Part shown: positions 19,137 to 29,286 of the stretch, piece after piece | Numbering within the stretch: the stretch's first letter is position 1 | How the letters are laid out: every line of letters starts with the position of its first letter | Source of the DNA: Photobacterium sp. CCB-ST2H9 | Lineage (GTDB): Bacteria; Pseudomonadota; Gammaproteobacteria; Enterobacterales; Vibrionaceae | DNA: 64,000 nucleotides | Direction: 5' to 3' | Assembly (NCBI RefSeq): GCF_023151555.2 | Contig: NZ_CP100425.1 | Span: 248,001-312,000 of the forward strand | Notes under the pieces: generated by a model | Seen by the model: the letters and a program-made list of their open reading frames with translations, nothing else | Database searches by the model: none | What the model was told of the DNA's origin: nothing | Translations under genes and position numbers: made by a program

Positions 19137-19156
19137 TTTTTAAATATAGCTAAGGT
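19128..19156 (+). promoter_or_regulatory. metBL promoter
   Basis: TTGACG at 19128-19133 and TAAGGT at 19151-19156 with 17 bases between them. The -35 hexamer lies inside met boxes 3-4, so bound MetJ should exclude RNA polymerase. Confidence 0.6.
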
Positions 19157-19213
19157 TGTGGGAATTTGATGACCGTCGGCCCCGGCCACCCCAAGGAACA
19201 AGGAAGCTAGAAG

Positions 19214-20383
19214 ATGAGCGACAAGAAAACAGCAACAATCGCTGTACGCAGCGGCATTGAAACGGATCAGCCTTTTCGCGCAGTGGTCCCACCGATTTAC
19301 TTGACCTCAACCTATGGCTTTCCTGAACTCGGGACGTTGCCCCAGTACGATTATTCCCGCTCGGGCAATCCGACCCGAAACCTGCTGGCGGATACGCTGG
19401 CGGAGCTGGAAGGCGGTGCCGGGGCCGTGGTGACCAGTTGCGGGACTGCGGCCATCAACCTGCTGGCGACCGCCCAACTGGGACCGGAAGATCTGGTTGT
19501 GGCACCGCATGACTGCTACGGCGGGACTTACCGCTTGTTTAATACCCGGGCCGGTAAAGGGGATTTCAAGGTGCAGTTTGTCGATCAGGGCGACGCCCAG
19601 GCGCTGGCTGCGGCACTGGCAAAAAAACCGAAGCTGGTCTGGGTTGAAACACCTTCTAACCCTTTGCTGCGTGTGGTGGATGTGGCTCAGTTATGTGAGC
19701 AGGCCCATGCGGTTGGCGCGCTGGTCGCCGTCGATAACACTTTCCTGTCTCCGGCCCTGCAACAGCCGATTGCGCTGGGCGCGGACTTCGTCGTGCATTC
19801 GACAACCAAGTACATCAATGGTCACTCCGATGTTGTGGGCGGGGTGCTGATTGCCAAAGACAGCGAGCATGCTGAAAAACTGTCCTGGTGGGCGAACTGT
19901 ATCGGTGCCACCGGCGCGCCGTTTGATGCGTATCTGACCCTGCGCGGGGTCCGGACTCTGGTGCCTCGGATGCGCATGCATGAGGAAAACTCAGCCCGTT
20001 TGCTGGCCTATCTGCAGACCCAGCCGCTGGTGGGTAAGATTTATCATCCGAGTCTCGCGGATCATCCGGGGCATGACATTGCGGCGAAGCAACAGGCGGG
20101 TTTTGGCTCTATGCTGAGTTTCGAACTGGCGGGCAGTATGGAGCAGCTGAAAGTCTTTGTGGCTGCGCTGGAATGTTTCTCGCTGGCGGAATCGCTGGGG
20201 GGAACGGAAAGTCTGATTGCCCACCCGGCCAGCATGACCCACCGGGCGATGTCTGATGAAGCTCAGCTGGAGGCTGGCCTGCTGCCGTCTCTGCTGCGTT
20301 TGTCAGTGGGACTGGAAGATGCGGAAGATCTGATTGCCGATCTGGCGCAGGCCTTTGCTAAAGCTGCGGAGATCAGCGCATGA
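19214..20383 (+). CDS. metB: cystathionine gamma-synthase
   Basis: PLP enzyme that joins O-succinylhomoserine and cysteine to cystathionine in methionine synthesis. The 389 residues are full length for the Cys/Met-metabolism PLP family. Visible: YSRSGNPTRN (cofactor phosphate contacts from the partner subunit), VVAPHDCYGGTYRLF, VETPSNPLLRVVD, VDNTFLSP, and the PLP lysine Lys199 in VHSTTKYINGHSDVVGG. It overlaps metL by four bases (ATGA), so the pair is translationally coupled. Controlled by the MetJ operator upstream. Confidence 0.96.
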   Translation: MSDKKTATIAVRSGIETDQPFRAVVPPIYLTSTYGFPELGTLPQYDYSRSGNPTRNLLADTLAELEGGAGAVVTSCGTAAINLLATAQLGPEDLVVAPHDCYGGTYRLFNTRAGKGDFKVQFVDQGDAQALAAALAKKPKLVWVETPSNPLLRVVDVAQLCEQAHAVGALVAVDNTFLSPALQQPIALGADFVVHSTTKYINGHSDVVGGVLIAKDSEHAEKLSWWANCIGATGAPFDAYLTLRGVRTLVPRMRMHEENSARLLAYLQTQPLVGKIYHPSLADHPGHDIAAKQQAGFGSMLSFELAGSMEQLKVFVAALECFSLAESLGGTESLIAHPASMTHRAMSDEAQLEAGLLPSLLRLSVGLEDAEDLIADLAQAFAKAAEISA

Positions 20384-22785
20384 CCCAGGGACGGCAGTTA
20401 CACAAATTCGGCGGCAGCAGTCTGGCGGATGCCGGTTGCTTCTGGAATGTTGCTGACATTTTGCTGCAGTATTCTGATGCAGAAGATCTGATTGTGGTCT
20501 CGGCGGCCGGGAAAACGACGAACCGGCTCATTCAGTGGCTGTCGCTGCTGAATCAGGATGGTCGTCTGGCGCATGAGAGCCTGCAGGACTTGCGAAATTT
20601 TCAGCAGCATCTGGTTGAAGAGCTGCTGGATGGCGGGGAAGCTGATGAGCTCCTGACAGCCCTGCATCTGGAATTCAGTGCACTGGGCCAGCTTTCCGGC
20701 AGTGATATGACCCCGGCCAGACAGGCCTGGGTACTGGGTCACGGCGAGCTGTGGTCATCACGGTTGCTGGCTGCGTTGTTGTCTCAGAAAGCAATGGCGG
20801 CACGGGCACTGGACTCACGACTGTTCCTTCGGGCCGAACGGGCAGCTCAGCCGGAGGTTGATCGCGGCCGTTCCCTGCCGCTGCTTCAGAATGAACTGGC
20901 GCAGCACAGCGGTCACCGTCTGGTGATGACAGGATTCATGGCCGCGAATCAGGGCGGGGAGACCGTACTGCTGGGCCGAAACGGCTCTGACTATTCTGCG
21001 ACTGTCATCGGTGCGCTGGCGGGTGTCTGCCGGGTGACAATCTGGAGTGACGTCGCCGGGGTATACAGTGCCGATCCGCGCGTAGTCAACGATGCCTGTC
21101 TGCTGCCATTACTGCGTCTGGATGAAGCGGATGAACTGGCCCGGCTGGCTGCGCCGGTTCTGCACAGCCGTACGTTGCAGCCTGTGGCTCAGAGTGCGAT
21201 TGACCTGACGTTACGCTGCAGCCAGCAACCTGAATCCGGTTCGACCCGGGTTGAGCGGGTGCTGGCTTCCGGCCGCGGGGCCAAAATTATTACCTCTCTG
21301 GATGACGTCTGTCTGCTCGAGTTGTCGGTGAGCGGTGCCCGGTCGTTGACTCAGCTGACGCAAACGCTGGCAAGGCTGTTACCTCAGGAGCAGGCACTGC
21401 CGCTGGCACAGCATGTTGAAACGGATACCGGGCGGATCCAGCTGGCTTATACCGCCGAGGTTGCCAATGGCGTGCTGCTGCTGTTACAGGACAGTGGTAT
21501 TCATGCCGAGATCCGCCTCCGGGATGGCTTTACCATGGTTGCCGCCGTGGGAGCTGGTGTGGTGAATAATCCGGTCCACTGCCATGGCTTCCAGCAACAG
21601 CTGAAAGGGCAGCCGGTTGAATTCGTTACTGAGGCTGAATCCGGTCTCAGTCTGATTGCTGTGCTGCGTCAGGCCGACACTCAGGCACTGGTTCAGCAGA
21701 TCCACCAGAGTCTGTTTCAGGCTCAGAAGCGTATTGGTCTGATCCTTTGCGGTAAGGGCAATATCGGCAGCCGGTGGCTGGAACTGTTCGGGGAAGAGAA
21801 GGCGACGCTGGAAAAGCGTCATGGCATGAGTTTTACCCTGATCGGGGTCGCCGACAGCCGGCGTTTCTGGATTGACCTGCAAGGTATTCCGACAGAGCGT
21901 GCGCTGACCCAGTTTGACAACGAAGCTACCGATGGCAGCGACTGGTTGCCTGCGTTGGGTCAGCATGATTACGACGAGCTGGTGGTCCTGGATGTGACGG
22001 CCAGCAAGGCGCTGTCTGAACGGTATTCTGACTTTGCCAGCAGTGGCCTGCATTTGATCTCAGCCAATAAAGTGGCCGGCTCCGCACCGGGAGACGTCTA
22101 TTGTGCCGTGGTCGATGCCTTTGAGAAAAGCAGCCGTCACTGGCTGTATAACGCGACGGTCGGGGCCGGGTTACCGGTGAACCATACGGTGAAAGACCTG
22201 CGTGACAGCGGCGATACTATTATTGCCGTGTCGGGGATTTTCTCCGGGACCCTGTCCTGGCTGTTCCAGCAATTTGACGGCAGTCTGCCGTTCAGTCAGT
22301 TACTGGAGCAGGCCTGGCAGCAGGGGCTGACGGAGCCGGATCCCCGGCATGATCTGGATGGCAGTGATGTCATGCGGAAGCTGGTGATTCTGGCGCGAGA
22401 GTCCGGTCTGGCACTGGAGCCTGAACAGGTGAAAGTGGAATCACTGGTGCCGGAGGAATTGGCCGGTCTGAGTCTGGATGCCTTCTTTGAGCAGGGGCCT
22501 GTTCTGGATGAACGGCTGCAGGCTCGCCTGACCAAAGCTCAACGGGAAGGGAAGGTGCTGCGTTATGTGGCCCGGCTGGATAAAAATGGCCAGGCCGCTG
22601 TGGGACTGGATGCACTGGAGCCGGAGCATGCCCTGGCCAACCTGCTGCCTTGTGACAATATTTTTGCCATTGAAAGCCGCTGGTACCGCGAGAATCCGCT
22701 GGTGATCCGCGGCCCGGGCGCAGGGCGTGACGTGACGGCCGGTGCCTTGCTGTCCGATCTGAATCGTCTGGCGAACCTGTTGTAA
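20380..22785 (+). CDS. metL: bifunctional aspartate kinase II / homoserine dehydrogenase II
   Basis: First and third steps of the aspartate-to-homoserine pathway in one chain. Residues about 1-300 are the kinase (HKFGGSSLADAGC, LIVVSAAGKTTNRLI, LLGRNGSDYSATVIGALAG, VYSADPRVV); a degenerate ACT-like regulatory linker follows (about 310-450); residues about 453-801 are the dehydrogenase with the NAD(P) fold GLILCGKGNIGSRWLELF, ISANKVA, YNATVGAGLPV and LSGTLSWLFQQF-like motif, and the catalytic DLDGSDVMRKLVILAR. Length 801 compares with about 810 for E. coli MetL. It is the MetL rather than ThrA type by its coupling to metB and MetJ control. Confidence 0.96.
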   Translation: MTQGRQLHKFGGSSLADAGCFWNVADILLQYSDAEDLIVVSAAGKTTNRLIQWLSLLNQDGRLAHESLQDLRNFQQHLVEELLDGGEADELLTALHLEFSALGQLSGSDMTPARQAWVLGHGELWSSRLLAALLSQKAMAARALDSRLFLRAERAAQPEVDRGRSLPLLQNELAQHSGHRLVMTGFMAANQGGETVLLGRNGSDYSATVIGALAGVCRVTIWSDVAGVYSADPRVVNDACLLPLLRLDEADELARLAAPVLHSRTLQPVAQSAIDLTLRCSQQPESGSTRVERVLASGRGAKIITSLDDVCLLELSVSGARSLTQLTQTLARLLPQEQALPLAQHVETDTGRIQLAYTAEVANGVLLLLQDSGIHAEIRLRDGFTMVAAVGAGVVNNPVHCHGFQQQLKGQPVEFVTEAESGLSLIAVLRQADTQALVQQIHQSLFQAQKRIGLILCGKGNIGSRWLELFGEEKATLEKRHGMSFTLIGVADSRRFWIDLQGIPTERALTQFDNEATDGSDWLPALGQHDYDELVVLDVTASKALSERYSDFASSGLHLISANKVAGSAPGDVYCAVVDAFEKSSRHWLYNATVGAGLPVNHTVKDLRDSGDTIIAVSGIFSGTLSWLFQQFDGSLPFSQLLEQAWQQGLTEPDPRHDLDGSDVMRKLVILARESGLALEPEQVKVESLVPEELAGLSLDAFFEQGPVLDERLQARLTKAQREGKVLRYVARLDKNGQAAVGLDALEPEHALANLLPCDNIFAIESRWYRENPLVIRGPGAGRDVTAGALLSDLNRLANLL

Positions 22786-22810
22786 GATTTTCGGGTGATG
22801 AGATAGATCG

Positions 22811-22840
22811 AAAGGGCAGTTTTCCGCTGCCCTTTGTTGT
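22811..22840 (+). terminator. metBL terminator
   Basis: Stem AAAGGGCAG / CTGCCCTTT with a seven-base loop, 26 bases past the metL stop; the following T-tract is interrupted (TTTGTTGT). Confidence 0.7.
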
Positions 22841-22954
22841 ATTTGCTATCTTCACAATACAGTGAGTACGCGGGCTGAACGGGAGCCTAAGGTGCTAAAT
22901 TCCGAACTTGAAGAAAGTGGGATTTGATGTTGAGAAAAATTCATGTTTATGCGG

Positions 22955-22983
22955 TTGACATTAAATTGGTTACAAGACATTCT
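22955..22983 (+). promoter_or_regulatory. candidate metF promoter
   Basis: A consensus TTGACA at 22955-22960 is followed, after 17 bases, by a poor -10 (CATTCT). The met boxes begin right after it, at the expected start of transcription. Confidence 0.45.
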
Positions 22984-22985
22984 GT

Positions 22986-23969
<984 letters not shown>

Positions 23970-24006
23970 GCAAGCCTCGGGGAACCTGACAGAGACCAAA
24001 AAGAAA

Positions 24007-24030
24007 AAGCCGCGAAAGCGGCTTTTTTGA
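24007..24030. terminator. metF terminator, shared with aphA
   Basis: Stem AAGCCGC / GCGGCTT with a GAAA tetraloop and a T6 run on the plus side and an A-rich (T on minus) flank on the other. Confidence 0.82.
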
Positions 24031-24097
24031 TGAAAAGATGATGGTGTACCTGTTTATGGCGGTACATCACGGACTCCCGGTCCGGGAGTCGTGGTCT

Positions 24098-24670
24098 TTA
24101 CTCAGCGCTCAGAGCAACGCTGCTTTCAGAGCTGTCCATATCTTTCAGTTCTGCCAGTACTTCTTCTGCCCAGTCAATCCAGGCCTGGCGGTTGTGGATG
24201 CCACGACGCAGGGTCAGGCGATCCAGACGAGATTGGCGATCCATGTCTTTGTAGTTGGCGAAATGGACTTTCTCCAGCTCATGGTAATGGTTCATCAGTG
24301 TGTGAGATTCTTCGATCAGTGCTTCCAGCTGTTGCTGCATTGGCTGCGAGTTGTGTACGCCGCAGACCAGCAGTTTGGCAGAAAACTCATCACGGATGGT
24401 TGGATTACGAGCGGGTTCCTGGAACCACTCAAACAGCGCTTGCCGGCCCAGATCGGTAATGGAATATACCTTACGATCCGGTTTACCCTCCTGAGGTTCA
24501 AGTTTACAGGTAACCTGATTGTTGGTGGCCATTTTGTTCAACTCGCGGTATACCTGCTGATGACTGGCTTTCCAGAAATAGCCGATACTGTGAGAGAACT
24601 CTTTCGTAATGTCGTAGCCGGTCGCATCACGCGAACTCAGCACGGTCAAAATGACGTGTGGTAGTGACAT
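24098..24670 (-). CDS. aphA: AphA-like PadR-family quorum-sensing regulator
   Basis: Low-cell-density master regulator of Vibrio quorum sensing; in V. cholerae it activates tcpPH together with AphB. The 190 residues begin MSLPHVILTVLSSRDATGYDITKEFSHSIGYFWKASHQQVYRELNKM, split here as the PadR winged helix (about 1-85, ending KVYSITDLGRQAL), followed by an antiparallel coiled-coil dimerisation region (about 95-180; TLRRGIHNRQAWIDWAEEVLAEL). Those segments are very close to Vibrio AphA. AGAAGAG lies 5 bases before the ATG. Downstream of ppc on the same strand, as in Vibrio, but with its own upstream region. Which genes it controls here is not visible. Confidence 0.9.
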   Translation of the reverse strand: MSLPHVILTVLSSRDATGYDITKEFSHSIGYFWKASHQQVYRELNKMATNNQVTCKLEPQEGKPDRKVYSITDLGRQALFEWFQEPARNPTIRDEFSAKLLVCGVHNSQPMQQQLEALIEESHTLMNHYHELEKVHFANYKDMDRQSRLDRLTLRRGIHNRQAWIDWAEEVLAELKDMDSSESSVALSAE

Positions 24671-24983
24671 CTCTTCTATCCGTTAAAATACTACAAAAAA
24701 AATAAATCGACCGGGTGTTACGTTACCCATCCGCTCTTAGGCGTTTTTATAATCGTATTGTTGCAGTGCCCGGCCGAGATCACATAGGATATCATCAATT
24801 GAATCACTGCAACCAGCAGAAGCATAAATATTCTGTGGTGAACAGTGAGCAATTAGTTATCTTGTGACGTTTGTCCAATTATGCGGACTGCATGCAGTGC
24901 ACAAAGTTTCCTTCATGTTGATTCACTGCACGTATATAGACCATAGCTGAAATTCGGAATTTCGTATTGTCTTAATTGCGAAC
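24671..24983 (-). promoter_or_regulatory. aphA upstream region
   Basis: About 310 bases without a gene between the ppc terminator and aphA. The minus-strand segment at roughly 24782-24804 reads ATTGATGATATCCTAT, whose left half resembles the LuxR/HapR half-site ATTGATAA; the right half is poor. In V. cholerae HapR represses aphA. No RNA gene seen. Confidence 0.35.
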
Positions 24984-25016
24984 AAAAAACAGGCCACCCC
25001 GAAGGTGGCCTGTTTT
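24984..25016 (-). terminator. ppc terminator
   Basis: Stem AAAACAGGCCACC / GGTGGCCTGTTTT with a four-base loop; the minus-strand 3' side continues with T residues. It separates ppc from aphA. Confidence 0.85.
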
Positions 25017-25034
25017 GATTTGGAAATGCGGGAT

Positions 25035-27665
25035 TTAGCCGGTGTTGCGCATACCGGCAGCGATGCCGGCAATCGTGACCATCAGGGCTTCTTCCAGCAT
25101 TGGCGAGACTGTTTCCTGCTGACGGGTCCGGTGCAACAGCTCAGCCTGAAGCATGTTCAGCGGCTCAACATAAACATTACGCAGGCGGATAGATTCAGCA
25201 CCCCAAGGGTCTTGTTCCATCAGGTGATCGCTGTTCTCGACGTTCAGGACGACCTTGATATCGCGCTGTAACTGGTCGCGGAGTTCTTGTCCCAGCGGCC
25301 ACAGACTTTCGTCGGTCAGGCGCTGATCGTAATACTCTGCAATCTGAATATTGGTCTTGCTGTAAACCATTTCCAGCATACCCAGTCGGGTAGAGAAGAA
25401 TGGCCATTCACGGCACATATCTTCCAGAAGTGATGCTTTCCCCTGATCAATCACATGCTGAATTGCTTTTCCTGCACCCAGCCATGCTGGCAGCAGCAGG
25501 CGGTTCTGACTCCAGGCGAAGATCCATGGAATTGCACGTAAACTTTCAACACCGCCTTTCGGATTCCGCTTCGACGGACGGGAGCCCAGTGGCAGTTTAC
25601 CCAGCTCCATTTCCGGCGTGGCAGCACGGAAGTAAGGGACAAAAGATTCATGACCACGAACCACAGCGCGGTAAGCGCCGCATGAGATATCAGACAGATT
25701 GTCCATGACATCCCGCCACTCCTGCTTTGGTGCCGGAGGCGGCAGCAGGTTGGCTTCCAGGATCGCGCTGGCATAGAGATTCAGGCTGTTGACTGCCACA
25801 TCCGGCAGACCCAGTTTGAAGCGAATCATTTCGCCCTGCTCCGTGACACGCAGGCCGCCTTTCAGGCTGCGTGGCGGCTGAGACAGCAGGGCAGCGTGAG
25901 CCGGCGCACCACCACGGCCGATACTACCGCCACGACCGTGGAACAGCGTCAGTTCAACACCGGCGTCATCGCAGACATTCACCAGGGCTTCCATGGCGCG
26001 GTACTGTGCCCAGCCAGCCGCGGTCACACCGGCATCTTTGGCGGAGTCGGAATAGCCAATCATGACCATCTGGTGGTTCTGAATAAAACCGCGGTACCAG
26101 TCGATATTCATCAGCTGGGTGATGACAGATTCCGCGTTGTTTAGATCGTCCAGGGTTTCAAACAGCGGACAGACATCCAGGCGGAAAGGACATCCGGCTT
26201 CTTTGAGCAGCAGGTGAACAGCCAGAACATCGGAAGCTGTCCGGGCCATGGAAATCACATAGGCACCCAGCGCCTGTCGGGATTGCTCAGCAATGACGCG
26301 ACAGGTGTCCAGAACTTCCTGAACTGGCTCTGAGGGTTGCCAGTCACGAGGCAGCAGTGGGCGTTTTGAAGCCAGCTCGCGGACCAGGAAAGCCACTTTG
26401 TCCTGTTCACTCCACTGGTCGTAATCTCCCAGTCCCAGATAGCGGGTCAGTTCTGAAATCGCATTGGAGTGACGGGTACTTTCCTGACGGATATCCAGAC
26501 GTACCAGATGGACGCCAAAACACTGGACGCGACGCAGCGTATCCAGCAGCAGGCCATCAGCAATGATGCCCATGCCGCATTCGTGCAAAGACTGGTAACA
26601 GGCATGTAGTGGTGCCCAAAGCTGCTCGACATCTTCCAGAATCGCAACTTTCGGCACATCATGGCCTTTGATTTTTGCATCCAGCACGTCACGGGTCTGG
26701 GTCAGCAACGTGCGAAGTCCTTTGACGATTTCACGATACGGTTCATGGGCGCCATGAGCCAGCTCTCGGACTTCGTCATTACAGGCAACCATTGACAGCT
26801 CACTGACCAGTTCCTGGATATCGTTCAGGTACAGATCTGCTGCTTTCCAGCGTGAAAGCAGCAATACCTCACGGGTGATCTTGGCAGTGACGAACGGGTT
26901 CCCGTCACGGTCTCCCCCCATCCAGGAAGAGAATTTCACAGGCGCGGCGTCCAGCGGCAGGCTTTCACCCAGGTGCTGATGCAGCTTTTCATCAAACTGG
27001 CGCAGGAACTCCGGGACGGCTTCCCATAATGAGTTCTCAACGACGGCAAAACCCCACTTGGCTTCATCGAGCGGGCTGGGGCGTTGCTTACGGATCACAT
27101 CGGAGTGCCAGGCCTGAGCAATCAGTTGCTCCAGACGGCGTTCTGCTCTCTGGCGCTCCCGGTGAGACAGCTCGTTCAATTCAAGCTGGGACAGACATTT
27201 ATTGATTTGCACCAGCTTGTGAATCATGGTGCGACGGGCGATTTCCGTCGGGTGTGCGGTGAGCACCAGTTCGATGTTGAGTTCACGAACAGCCTGCAGC
27301 GAGTCCAGCTCAGTGATGCTTTCATCTTTGAGCTTGGCAAAAAGACTGTCCATTTCATCCGGACTGCATACCAGATCTTCGCAATGGCGGGAAATCGTGT
27401 GGTATTGCTCGGCGATGTTGGTCAGGTTCAGGAACTGACTGAACGCATGGGTAACAGGCAGCAGTTGATCATCTGGCAGGTTCTGCAGCTCGGTAATCAG
27501 TTTTTCCCGATCGTCACTGTTCCCGGCGCAGGCCGATTTTGACAGTTTTCGAATGGTTTCAACTTTATCCAGCAGTTCGCTGCCGTGGACATCCTTGATG
27601 GTGTTACCCAGCAAGTGGCCAAGCATACTGACATTGCTTTTTAACGCACTGTACTTTTCGTTCAT
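25035..27665 (-). CDS. ppc: phosphoenolpyruvate carboxylase
   Basis: Anaplerotic enzyme: phosphoenolpyruvate plus bicarbonate to oxaloacetate, in the cytosol; typically activated by acetyl-CoA and inhibited by aspartate. From the conserved start at 27665 ([16 protein letters not shown]) it is 876 residues, near the 883 of E. coli. Catalytic His in [13 protein letters not shown], the [11 protein letters not shown] block, the mobile loop [16 protein letters not shown] with its Lys/Arg-Gly cluster, and the C-terminal AGMRNTG are all present. The in-frame ORF extends to 27731 but the extra 22 residues are not conserved. Divergent from the arginine operon. Confidence 0.97.
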   Translation of the reverse strand: MNEKYSALKSNVSMLGHLLGNTIKDVHGSELLDKVETIRKLSKSACAGNSDDREKLITELQNLPDDQLLPVTHAFSQFLNLTNIAEQYHTISRHCEDLVCSPDEMDSLFAKLKDESITELDSLQAVRELNIELVLTAHPTEIARRTMIHKLVQINKCLSQLELNELSHRERQRAERRLEQLIAQAWHSDVIRKQRPSPLDEAKWGFAVVENSLWEAVPEFLRQFDEKLHQHLGESLPLDAAPVKFSSWMGGDRDGNPFVTAKITREVLLLSRWKAADLYLNDIQELVSELSMVACNDEVRELAHGAHEPYREIVKGLRTLLTQTRDVLDAKIKGHDVPKVAILEDVEQLWAPLHACYQSLHECGMGIIADGLLLDTLRRVQCFGVHLVRLDIRQESTRHSNAISELTRYLGLGDYDQWSEQDKVAFLVRELASKRPLLPRDWQPSEPVQEVLDTCRVIAEQSRQALGAYVISMARTASDVLAVHLLLKEAGCPFRLDVCPLFETLDDLNNAESVITQLMNIDWYRGFIQNHQMVMIGYSDSAKDAGVTAAGWAQYRAMEALVNVCDDAGVELTLFHGRGGSIGRGGAPAHAALLSQPPRSLKGGLRVTEQGEMIRFKLGLPDVAVNSLNLYASAILEANLLPPPAPKQEWRDVMDNLSDISCGAYRAVVRGHESFVPYFRAATPEMELGKLPLGSRPSKRNPKGGVESLRAIPWIFAWSQNRLLLPAWLGAGKAIQHVIDQGKASLLEDMCREWPFFSTRLGMLEMVYSKTNIQIAEYYDQRLTDESLWPLGQELRDQLQRDIKVVLNVENSDHLMEQDPWGAESIRLRNVYVEPLNMLQAELLHRTRQQETVSPMLEEALMVTIAGIAAGMRNTG

Positions 27666-27903
27666 ATCGCATCCATATCGTAATTTTGTTACATCCAATC
27701 GCCAAGGCGTTGCCAACAATCTAGCCTTCATTGGGGCGAAAGGTCAATAAGTAGGCCCTTTTTAGACAAAAATCCTATCAAACGACGTGCATGAATCCTG
27801 CGGACTCTATCTGTTCTGTAATTTACTTTCTTTATTTTTACAGCCAGAGCATGACGTATCACCGTGCAGCCGTCACGAAGCATACTTTTTTCTGCCGTCT
27901 GGC

Positions 27904-27932
27904 TTGACATAAAAAACCGAAAAGGGTAAATA
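27904..27932 (+). promoter_or_regulatory. argCBGH promoter
   Basis: A consensus -35 TTGACA (27904-27909) and -10 TAAATA (27927-27932) with an exact 17-base spacer; the -10 lies inside the first ARG box. Transcription would begin near 27939. Confidence 0.72.
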
Positions 27933-27965
27933 TAAAAATTCATAATTAATGAATAAAAATCTGTT
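27927..27965 (+). promoter_or_regulatory. tandem ARG boxes (ArgR operator) of argCBGH
   Basis: Two 18-base boxes separated by exactly 3 bases, the spacing of known ArgR operators: TAAATATAAAAATTCATA and AATGAATAAAAATCTGTT, against the consensus WNTGAATWWWWATTCANW. Each has one good half-site, the two good halves facing each other. They overlap the -10 and start region. Confidence 0.72.
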
Positions 27966-28075
27966 TATTTGGTTTGTATGTGAATAACAAAACAAGTTTG
28001 ATGTCATGCAGCAAACAGATAAACGGTATGTCGCAAGACGTCTTTTATGATCAACCAGAGGCCATCAGCAGCAGT

Positions 28076-28123
28076 ATGAACCAGGCGATGAACCACAAGC
28101 AGCATTCCTTCCGACGACGCTAA
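28076..28123 (+). CDS. candidate arginine leader peptide
   Basis: A 15-codon ORF in the argC leader encodes MNQAMNHKQHSFRRR, ending CGA CGA CGC TAA: three successive arginine codons right before the stop. A weak AGAGG lies 14 bases before the ATG. It begins about 137 bases after the predicted transcription start and 171 bases before argC. The Arg-codon segment (GACGC at 28116-28120) could pair with GCGTC at 28172-28176, which otherwise forms a local hairpin with TGACGC at 28157-28162. This suggests translation-dependent control, but arg operons of this type are not known to me to be attenuated. Chance occurrence is possible. Confidence 0.35.
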   Translation: MNQAMNHKQHSFRRR

Positions 28124-28246
28124 GTCTCTATCGCCCGGTGTCTCTGGCACCTTCCATGACGCGCCTGCCTGGCGTCACGCGCTGAAACATACAGCAGTTA
28201 TATTTTCTTGATAGTGAATTTCACAACGATGACAACAGGATCTTAT

Positions 28247-29260
28247 ATGTTGAATACCTCTATCATTGGTGCCAGCGGCTATACCGGTGCGGAACTGGCA
28301 GCCATGGTACTGAAACATCCGCATTTGCAGCTGGCCGGTCTCTATGTGTCTGAAAACAGTCTGGATGCCGGTAAAGCCATCAGCGAACTGCACGGGCAAT
28401 TACGCGGACTGGTCGATTTACCACTTCAGCCGCTGACTGATGCAGCTGCGGTCGCTAACTCTTCCGATATCGTGCTGCTGGCCACGGCGCATGAGGTGAG
28501 CCATGACCTGGCTCCGATTTTCCTGGAAGCTGGCTGTCAGGTCTTTGATCTGTCCGGGGCTTTCCGGGTGAAAGGCGATGATTTTTATACCCGCTATTAT
28601 GGATTTTCACATCAGCATGCCCAATGGCTGGACGAAGCGGTCTACGGTCTGGCTGAGTGGAACGGCGATGCTATTCGCCAGGCGCAGCTCGTTGCTGTTC
28701 CCGGGTGTTATCCGACAGCTTCTCAGCTGGCCCTGAAACCATTGCTGGCAGCCGGGCTGCTGGATACTCAGCAATGGCCGGTAATCAATGCCGTGAGTGG
28801 TGTCTCCGGCGCCGGACGCAAAGCCAGCATGACCAACAGTTTCTGCGAAGTCAGCCTGCAGGCCTACGGTGTGTTTACCCACCGTCATCAGCCTGAAATT
28901 TCGGCGCATCTGGGAACTGACGTCATCTTTACCCCGCATCTCGGCAATTTTAAGCGCGGCATCCTGGCCACAATCACGGCCAGACTGGCTCCGGGGGTGA
29001 CCCCCGAAGCCGTCTCGGCGGCGATGTCAGCAGCTTATCACCAGTCTGGCGAACAGGCGGTGCGTCTGCTGGGCAATCAGGCAGCACGTTTGCAGGATGT
29101 GGTAAATACTTGCTTCTGTGACATCGGTTGGCAGGTGCAGGGGCAGTACGTCATCCTGACCTCAGCCATCGACAATTTACTGAAAGGTGCATCGTCTCAG
29201 GCGATGCAATGTATCAATATTCGTAATGGTTTTGCGCCGTTGACTGCGCTGGTTGGCTAA
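28247..29260 (+). CDS. argC: N-acetyl-gamma-glutamyl-phosphate reductase
   Basis: Third step of arginine synthesis: NADPH reduction of N-acetylglutamyl phosphate to the semialdehyde. The start at 28247, with AGGA about 7 bases upstream, gives 337 residues and the standard N-terminus with the Rossmann motif [14 protein letters not shown]. The catalytic cysteine is in [15 protein letters not shown], followed by [18 protein letters not shown] and the later [16 protein letters not shown] block. An upstream in-frame start at 28208 has no family support. First gene of argCBGH(A). Confidence 0.96.
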   Translation: MLNTSIIGASGYTGAELAAMVLKHPHLQLAGLYVSENSLDAGKAISELHGQLRGLVDLPLQPLTDAAAVANSSDIVLLATAHEVSHDLAPIFLEAGCQVFDLSGAFRVKGDDFYTRYYGFSHQHAQWLDEAVYGLAEWNGDAIRQAQLVAVPGCYPTASQLALKPLLAAGLLDTQQWPVINAVSGVSGAGRKASMTNSFCEVSLQAYGVFTHRHQPEISAHLGTDVIFTPHLGNFKRGILATITARLAPGVTPEAVSAAMSAAYHQSGEQAVRLLGNQAARLQDVVNTCFCDIGWQVQGQYVILTSAIDNLLKGASSQAMQCINIRNGFAPLTALVG

Positions 29261-29286
29261 GTCTGGCTGTTGAAAGGAGAAGCGGG

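Larger units (their letters stand above)
27666..28246. other. 581-base region between ppc and argC; no argE
   Basis: Contains the ppc promoter side, the argC promoter with its ARG boxes, and a leader of roughly 300 bases before argC. In V. cholerae argE lies here, divergent from argC; no ORF in either direction resembles it. The leader holds a 15-codon ORF ending in three Arg codons, described separately. Confidence 0.6.

Noticed and set aside
28156..28185. Second short ORF (MTRLPGVTR) in the argC leader
   Set aside because: Nine codons with two separate Arg codons and no ribosome site; it overlaps the hairpin and is less convincing than the upstream leader ORF.
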